DNA of 64,000 bases, from positions 248,001 to 312,000 of the forward strand of contig JACKML010000004.1 in assembly GCA_024235415.1 (NCBI GenBank), in the 5' to 3' direction. Shown piece by piece: positions 60,378-64,000 of the stretch. Under the pieces are notes generated by a model, which made no database searches, had not been told where the DNA came from, and saw only the letters and a program-made list of their open reading frames with translations. Within the stretch, counting starts at the first letter, position 1. Each line of letters opens with the position of its first letter. The DNA is from Chromatiaceae bacterium (GTDB lineage Bacteria > Pseudomonadota > Gammaproteobacteria > Chromatiales > Chromatiaceae). A program made the position numbers and the translations under genes.

Positions 60378-60380
60378 CGA

Positions 60381-61142
60381 TCAGGTGGCGGCATCGCGCA
60401 GCAACGCGAGACAGGCATCCGGATGGGACAGCAAAGGCGCATGCCCGGCCCCTGCGATCTCATCGACCCGTGCAGTCGGCAGGATGGCGCGCAGCGCCTC
60501 GCCCAGCTGCAACGGAACCAGCGTGTCACGCGAGCCCAGCAGCCACTGTGTGGCGCACTGCAGATTCGGCAGCGCAGTCCGCAGGTCGGTCTCCAGCAAC
60601 AGCGTCAGGCCCTGCGTCAGACCGGCCTCGCTGGCAGGCGGACGCTGCGCCAATTCGGCGCGTAGCAGCCGGAGGGTGTCGCGCGCATGTTCCGCGCCCT
60701 TCACCTGCAGGCCGAGGAAACGCTGCAGCGTGGCGCCGGGGTCGTCGCCCAGTGTGGATGCGAACTGGCGGAATGTGTCCCCCGGCATCGCGCACGGCCA
60801 GTCGGCGCCCTGCACGAAGCGCGGCGTGGTCGCCATCAGGGACAGCCCGGAGACCCTTTCGGGTGCAGAAAGCGCAACCTGCAACGCCACCTGCCCGCCC
60901 AGCGACCAGCCGACCCAGTGCGCCCGCAGCGGCGCGACGGCGGCGCAGCGCATAGCCCAGTCGTCGAGATCGGCCGCTGGCGCAGCGCTGCTGCCGCCGT
61001 GGCCCGGCAGTTCGACCACCGTGACCTCGAAGTGCGAGGTCAGGCGGGGCAGCAGTGGCTCCCACACGGCCGCATTCATTCCCCAACCGTGCAGCAGCAC
61101 CAGTGGCACGCCGCTTCCCGCGCGAGACCAGTAGACGCTCAC
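60381..61142 (-). CDS. bioH: Pimeloyl-ACP methyl ester esterase
   Basis: Alpha/beta hydrolase that removes the methyl group from pimeloyl-ACP methyl ester, 253 residues. The nucleophile elbow GWSLGG places Ser at about 80, with the acid Asp in GSRDTLVP and the His in GAGHAPLLSHP. GTG 61142 overlaps the bioF stop. Confidence 0.9.
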   Translation of the reverse strand: MSVYWSRAGSGVPLVLLHGWGMNAAVWEPLLPRLTSHFEVTVVELPGHGGSSAAPAADLDDWAMRCAAVAPLRAHWVGWSLGGQVALQVALSAPERVSGLSLMATTPRFVQGADWPCAMPGDTFRQFASTLGDDPGATLQRFLGLQVKGAEHARDTLRLLRAELAQRPPASEAGLTQGLTLLLETDLRTALPNLQCATQWLLGSRDTLVPLQLGEALRAILPTARVDEIAGAGHAPLLSHPDACLALLRDAAT

Positions 61143-62299
61143 CGTGTCTCCTCCGCAGCGATCTCCGCCAACACCTCAAGCAGCACATCGACCTGCGCCG
61201 CCGTGTGTGCGGCCGACACGGTGATCCGCAAGCGCGCCATACCCTCGGGCACCGTCGGCGGACGGATCGCACTGACCAGTATCCCCTGACGCTGCAGCGC
61301 CCCGCTCCAGCGTGTTGCGCGCTCGCTGTCACCGAGTAGCAGCGGCTGGATGGGGGTCTGCGAAGGCATCAGCTCGAGGCCGATCCGCTGCGCCCCGTGA
61401 CGCAGCCGCTGCACCAGGCCGGACAGGCGTTCGCGCCGCCATTCCTCGTCGGCGGCGATACGCAGGCCCGCCCTGGCGGCTTCGGCGATCGCCGGAGGCA
61501 TCGCCGTCGTGTAGATGTACGGACGTGCCAGCTGGATCAGCGTCTCGATCAGCTCCTCGCTGCCGGCGACGAATGCCCCGGCGGTGCCGAGCGCCTTGCC
61601 CAGCGTCGCCATGAGGACGGGCACCTCGTCCTGGCCCAGCCCCGCGGCGGCAACGCTGCCCCGACCCTGCGGGCCGAGCACGCCGATCCCGTGCGCATCG
61701 TCGACCATCAGCCAGGCCCCCTGCCCGGTGCACACCGTGGTGAGCTCGGGCAACGGCGCGACATCCCCGTCCATGCTGAACACGCCATCGGTCGCGACCA
61801 GCCTGCGTCCCGCGGCACCATCGAGCTGGCCTGCCAGCGCATCCGCATCGGCGTGGGCGTAGCGCCTGAGCCGTGCCCGCGCCAACAGGCCGCCGTCGAT
61901 CAGCGAGGCGTGATTCAGACGATCCTCGAACAGGCTGTCGCCGCGCCCGAGCAGTGCGCTGATCACGCCGAGATTGGCCATGTAGCCGGTCGAAAACAAC
62001 AGGGCGCGCTGCCGCCCGGTGAATGCCGCCAGTTCTTCTTCAAGCGCGTGATGCGCCTGGCTGTGGCCGCTGATCAGGTGTGCCGCACCACTGCCGGTCC
62101 CATAGCGCGCAGCGCCGCGGGTCAATGCCTCCGCCAACCTTGGGTCAGCGGCCAGGCCGAGGTAGTCGTTGGAGCAGAAGGCCAGCATGCGCCGGCCGTC
62201 GACCACCAGTTCCGGGCCCTGCGGCCCGTCGGTGACGCGGCGACTGCGGTACAGCCCGGCGGCGCGGCGCTGTGCGAGTTGATCGTTCAGGGTTTGCAT
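61139..62299 (-). CDS. bioF: 8-amino-7-oxononanoate synthase
   Basis: PLP-dependent enzyme joining pimeloyl-ACP and alanine, 386 residues. The PLP lysine is in TLGKALG near residue 235, and the cofactor-binding VDDAHGIGVLGP is at about 199-210. All features are normal. Confidence 0.95.
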   Translation of the reverse strand: MQTLNDQLAQRRAAGLYRSRRVTDGPQGPELVVDGRRMLAFCSNDYLGLAADPRLAEALTRGAARYGTGSGAAHLISGHSQAHHALEEELAAFTGRQRALLFSTGYMANLGVISALLGRGDSLFEDRLNHASLIDGGLLARARLRRYAHADADALAGQLDGAAGRRLVATDGVFSMDGDVAPLPELTTVCTGQGAWLMVDDAHGIGVLGPQGRGSVAAAGLGQDEVPVLMATLGKALGTAGAFVAGSEELIETLIQLARPYIYTTAMPPAIAEAARAGLRIAADEEWRRERLSGLVQRLRHGAQRIGLELMPSQTPIQPLLLGDSERATRWSGALQRQGILVSAIRPPTVPEGMARLRITVSAAHTAAQVDVLLEVLAEIAAEETR

Positions 62300-62367
62300 C
62301 GAATCGACGACGTAACGGATGTCGGCATGCGGCGCGGGCGCGCACCGTCACCCACGCCGGGGCCGTT

Positions 62368-63378
62368 TCACTGCCCGGACCCGCAACACGCCTGGCGATC
62401 GGATTCGAGCTCGATCGTCTGCATGTTGATGCCCAGCCGGGCAAACAGCGCATGATCGTGATCGGCATCCGGGTTGTCTGTAGTCAGCAGCCGATCGCCA
62501 TAGAAGATCGAGTTGGCCCCAGCCAGGAAACACAGCGCCTGCGTCTCGTCGCTCATTTCGCTGCGGCCCGCCGACAGGCGTACATAACTGTGCGGCATCA
62601 GGATGCGCGCCACCGCGATGGTACGCACGAACTCCAGCGGATCGAGCCTGTCGTTGCCATACAGCGGCGTGCCCTCAACCTGCACCAGCATGTTGATCGG
62701 CACCGACTCCGGGTGCGGCGACAGATTGGCCAGTTCCTGCAGCATCCGCGCGCGATCGGTACCCGTCTCACCCATCCCGAGAATGCCACCCGAGCAGACA
62801 TTGATGCCCGCCTCGCGCACCGACTTGAGGGTGTCCAGGCGGTCCTGAAAAGTACGCGTGGTGATCACGTTTCCGTAGAACTCCGGCGAGGTATCCAGGT
62901 TGTGGTTGTAGTAGTCCAGGCCGGCATCGGCCAGGCGTCGAGCCTGCGGCTCGCTGAGCATCCCCAGGGTGACACAGGTCTCCATCCCCAGGCCGCGCAC
63001 GGCCGTAATCATGTCGATGACCTTGTCCAGGTTCCTGTCGGTCGGGTTGCGCCAGGCCGCGCCCATGCAGAAACGGGTAGAGCCCTTGGACTTGGCCGCC
63101 TGCGCCGCCTCGATAACCTCGTCGAGCGGCAGCAGCTTCTCGCGCTCCAGCCCGGTATCGTATTTGGCGCTCTGCGAGCAATAGGCACAGTCTTCCGCAC
63201 ATGCGCCGGTCTTGATCGATAGCAGCGTGCTGACCTGCACCTGGTTGGGATCGAAATGCGCCCGGTGCACCGTCTGCGCGCGGAACAGCAGGTCGTTGAA
63301 CGGCAGCGCGAACAGCGCCCGGATCTCGTCCAGTGACCAGTCGTTGTGTAGTTGACGGTCGGTTTCGACAGCACTCAT
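62368..63378 (-). CDS. bioB: Biotin synthase
   Basis: Radical SAM enzyme inserting sulfur into dethiobiotin, 336 residues. The [4Fe-4S]-SAM motif CAEDCAYC is at residues 60-67; NHNLDTSPEFYG and AGRSEM (second cluster region) follow. A GAGGAGG ribosome binding site lies inside the end of the preceding gene, one base separating stop and start, so they are coupled. Confidence 0.96.
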   Translation of the reverse strand: MSAVETDRQLHNDWSLDEIRALFALPFNDLLFRAQTVHRAHFDPNQVQVSTLLSIKTGACAEDCAYCSQSAKYDTGLEREKLLPLDEVIEAAQAAKSKGSTRFCMGAAWRNPTDRNLDKVIDMITAVRGLGMETCVTLGMLSEPQARRLADAGLDYYNHNLDTSPEFYGNVITTRTFQDRLDTLKSVREAGINVCSGGILGMGETGTDRARMLQELANLSPHPESVPINMLVQVEGTPLYGNDRLDPLEFVRTIAVARILMPHSYVRLSAGRSEMSDETQALCFLAGANSIFYGDRLLTTDNPDADHDHALFARLGINMQTIELESDRQACCGSGQ

Positions 63379-63379
63379 T

Positions 63380-63724
63380 TCAAGCCTCCTCGGCAGATAC
63401 CTGGTCTTGCGGCACGGAGATATCCGGCCATTCCTCGCGGCGGATCCTTATGATCGACCACAGCGACCAGGGTATGATCACCGCCAGTCCGAGCCCCCAG
63501 GCGATCAGCCAGGGCGTGACCCCACGCCCCGGGAAAAAAGTCCCGATCGGGATGATCGCCCCCATCACACCGTAGAAGCGGTAGGCCGCACGTTGGGTGT
63601 AGTGGCCGACCCTCGGGTCGGGATGATGCCGGTGCAACGCATAGATCAGCATGGAGCCGCCAAACCACAGGATCGGCAGTGGCGGCAGCAGCATACTGAC
63701 CAGGTTGCCGATGTCCATCTGCAT
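63380..63724 (-). CDS. Small membrane protein leading the bio operon
   Basis: Membrane protein of about 114 residues with three hydrophobic segments (LVSMLLPPLPILWFGGSMLI, then YRFYGVMGAIIPIGTFF and WLIAWGLGLAVIIPWSLW). I do not recognise a family. It lies between the BirA-type operator and bioB, and its stop is one base from bioB, so it belongs to the operon. The start is uncertain: ATG 63724 is used because the upstream codons to ATG 63823 look less coding. Confidence 0.55.
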   Translation of the reverse strand: MQMDIGNLVSMLLPPLPILWFGGSMLIYALHRHHPDPRVGHYTQRAAYRFYGVMGAIIPIGTFFPGRGVTPWLIAWGLGLAVIIPWSLWSIIRIRREEWPDISVPQDQVSAEEA

Positions 63725-63843
63725 GGCGGCAAAGCGTGACGAACGGCCACTGATCGTTTGCTGCGGACTGACTGGCGTGACGTCCAATGTTGACGCAACC
63801 CTGGAGGCAAAATGATGGGCCATGATAGGTGGGGAAAGCCCTC

Positions 63844-63874
63844 TGTCAACCAAAAAGGATTTCTATGGTTAACA
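63844..63874. promoter_or_regulatory. BirA-type biotin operator
   Basis: TGTCAACC, a 15-base spacer, then GGTTAACA: the arms are inverted at 7 of 8 positions and fit the BirA box TTGTAAACC-N14-16-GGTTTACAA at 14 of 18. It sits between the bio genes and comF, so BirA bound to biotinyl-AMP would repress the bio operon. The right arm runs into the comF start. Confidence 0.65.
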
Positions 63875-64000
63875 TGTGGTCACTCTTTGATCGAATCATC
63901 GATAGCTGCTGTGCCCTCTGCCATGCACCGGGCCACGCGATCTGTGCCGATTGCCTGAGCACCCTGCCGCTCAACACCGCGCCCTGCACACGCTGCGCAC
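63865..64000 (+). CDS. comF: ComF family protein (5' part, cut by window edge)
   Basis: First 45 codons only. MVNMWSLFDRIIDSCCALCH, then CADC and CTRC: the N-terminal zinc-finger cysteine pattern of ComF phosphoribosyltransferase-like proteins. An AAAAGGAT ribosome binding site precedes ATG 63865. comF divergent from bioB is common in gammaproteobacteria. Confidence 0.8.
   Translation, partial: MVNMWSLFDRIIDSCCALCHAPGHAICADCLSTLPLNTAPCTRCA

Noticed and set aside
1..64000. tRNA, rRNA, CRISPR, transposase or prophage genes
   Set aside because: No cloverleaf-like sequence, repeat array or mobile-element protein was seen by reading both strands.

Overview
This window looks like a housekeeping stretch of chromosome from a GC-rich gammaproteobacterium. 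It is most like the Chromatiales/Ectothiorhodospiraceae side of the class, or a Pseudomonas relative; that placement is inference. The support is the gene content and order: slmA-argB-algC-dut-coaBC divergent from radC-rpmB-rpmG; ftsY-ftsE-ftsX with rpoH nearby; a ccoNOQP-GHIS cbb3 oxidase operon beside an aa3 oxidase operon; bioB-F-H-C-D divergent from comF. I saw no rRNA, tRNA, CRISPR array, insertion sequence or prophage.

Layout. 0-8 kb: a lone dynamin-like GTPase, a DUF4426 protein, a TauE/SafE-type membrane protein, AmpG permease, exonuclease III, pyrE, a second TauE-type exporter and a coiled-coil DUF4124-like protein. 8-17.8 kb: slmA, argB, membrane-anchored algC, dut, coaBC, radC, ribosomal proteins L28 and L33 with a clear promoter and terminator, an acyl-lipid/CoA desaturase and an EAL-HDOD signalling protein. 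17.8-30 kb: a hydantoinase/oxoprolinase A homologue, a four-gene ABC/GldG/DUF4340 operon, mutM, two small cytochromes c, a PAS-containing chemoreceptor, gamma-glutamyltranspeptidase, a 2x[4Fe-4S] ferredoxin and coaD. 30-40.6 kb: rsmD, a pair of M16 peptidases, ftsYEX and rpoH. Between ftsX and rpoH sit two reverse-strand genes: a PEP-CTERM surface protein with a sigma54-like promoter, and a soluble chemoreceptor. 40.7-50 kb: a frameshifted small gene, a 30-codon membrane ORF and the complete cbb3 oxidase operon with its copper-insertion and assembly genes. 50-58.6 kb: haem O/A synthases, a SCO-like protein, SURF1, aa3 oxidase subunits III, I and II, Cox11 and two small membrane proteins. 58.8-64 kb: the biotin operon, a small membrane protein ahead of bioB, and the start of comF.

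How it fits together. The two terminal oxidases give high-oxygen (aa3) and low-oxygen (cbb3) respiration, and nearly all their maturation genes are present. An FNR/Anr-like half-conserved palindrome lies upstream of the aa3 operon; I did not find one upstream of ccoN. The biotin genes read as one translationally coupled operon with a BirA-type operator between them and comF. rpoH carries a near-perfect CIRCE element over its apparent promoter, which would put the heat-shock sigma factor under the repressor HrcA. No single undescribed multi-gene system stands out. The regulatory sites (CIRCE-rpoH, BirA box, sigma54/PEP-CTERM), the uncharacterised small ORFs and the insertion between ftsX and rpoH are the most useful leads.
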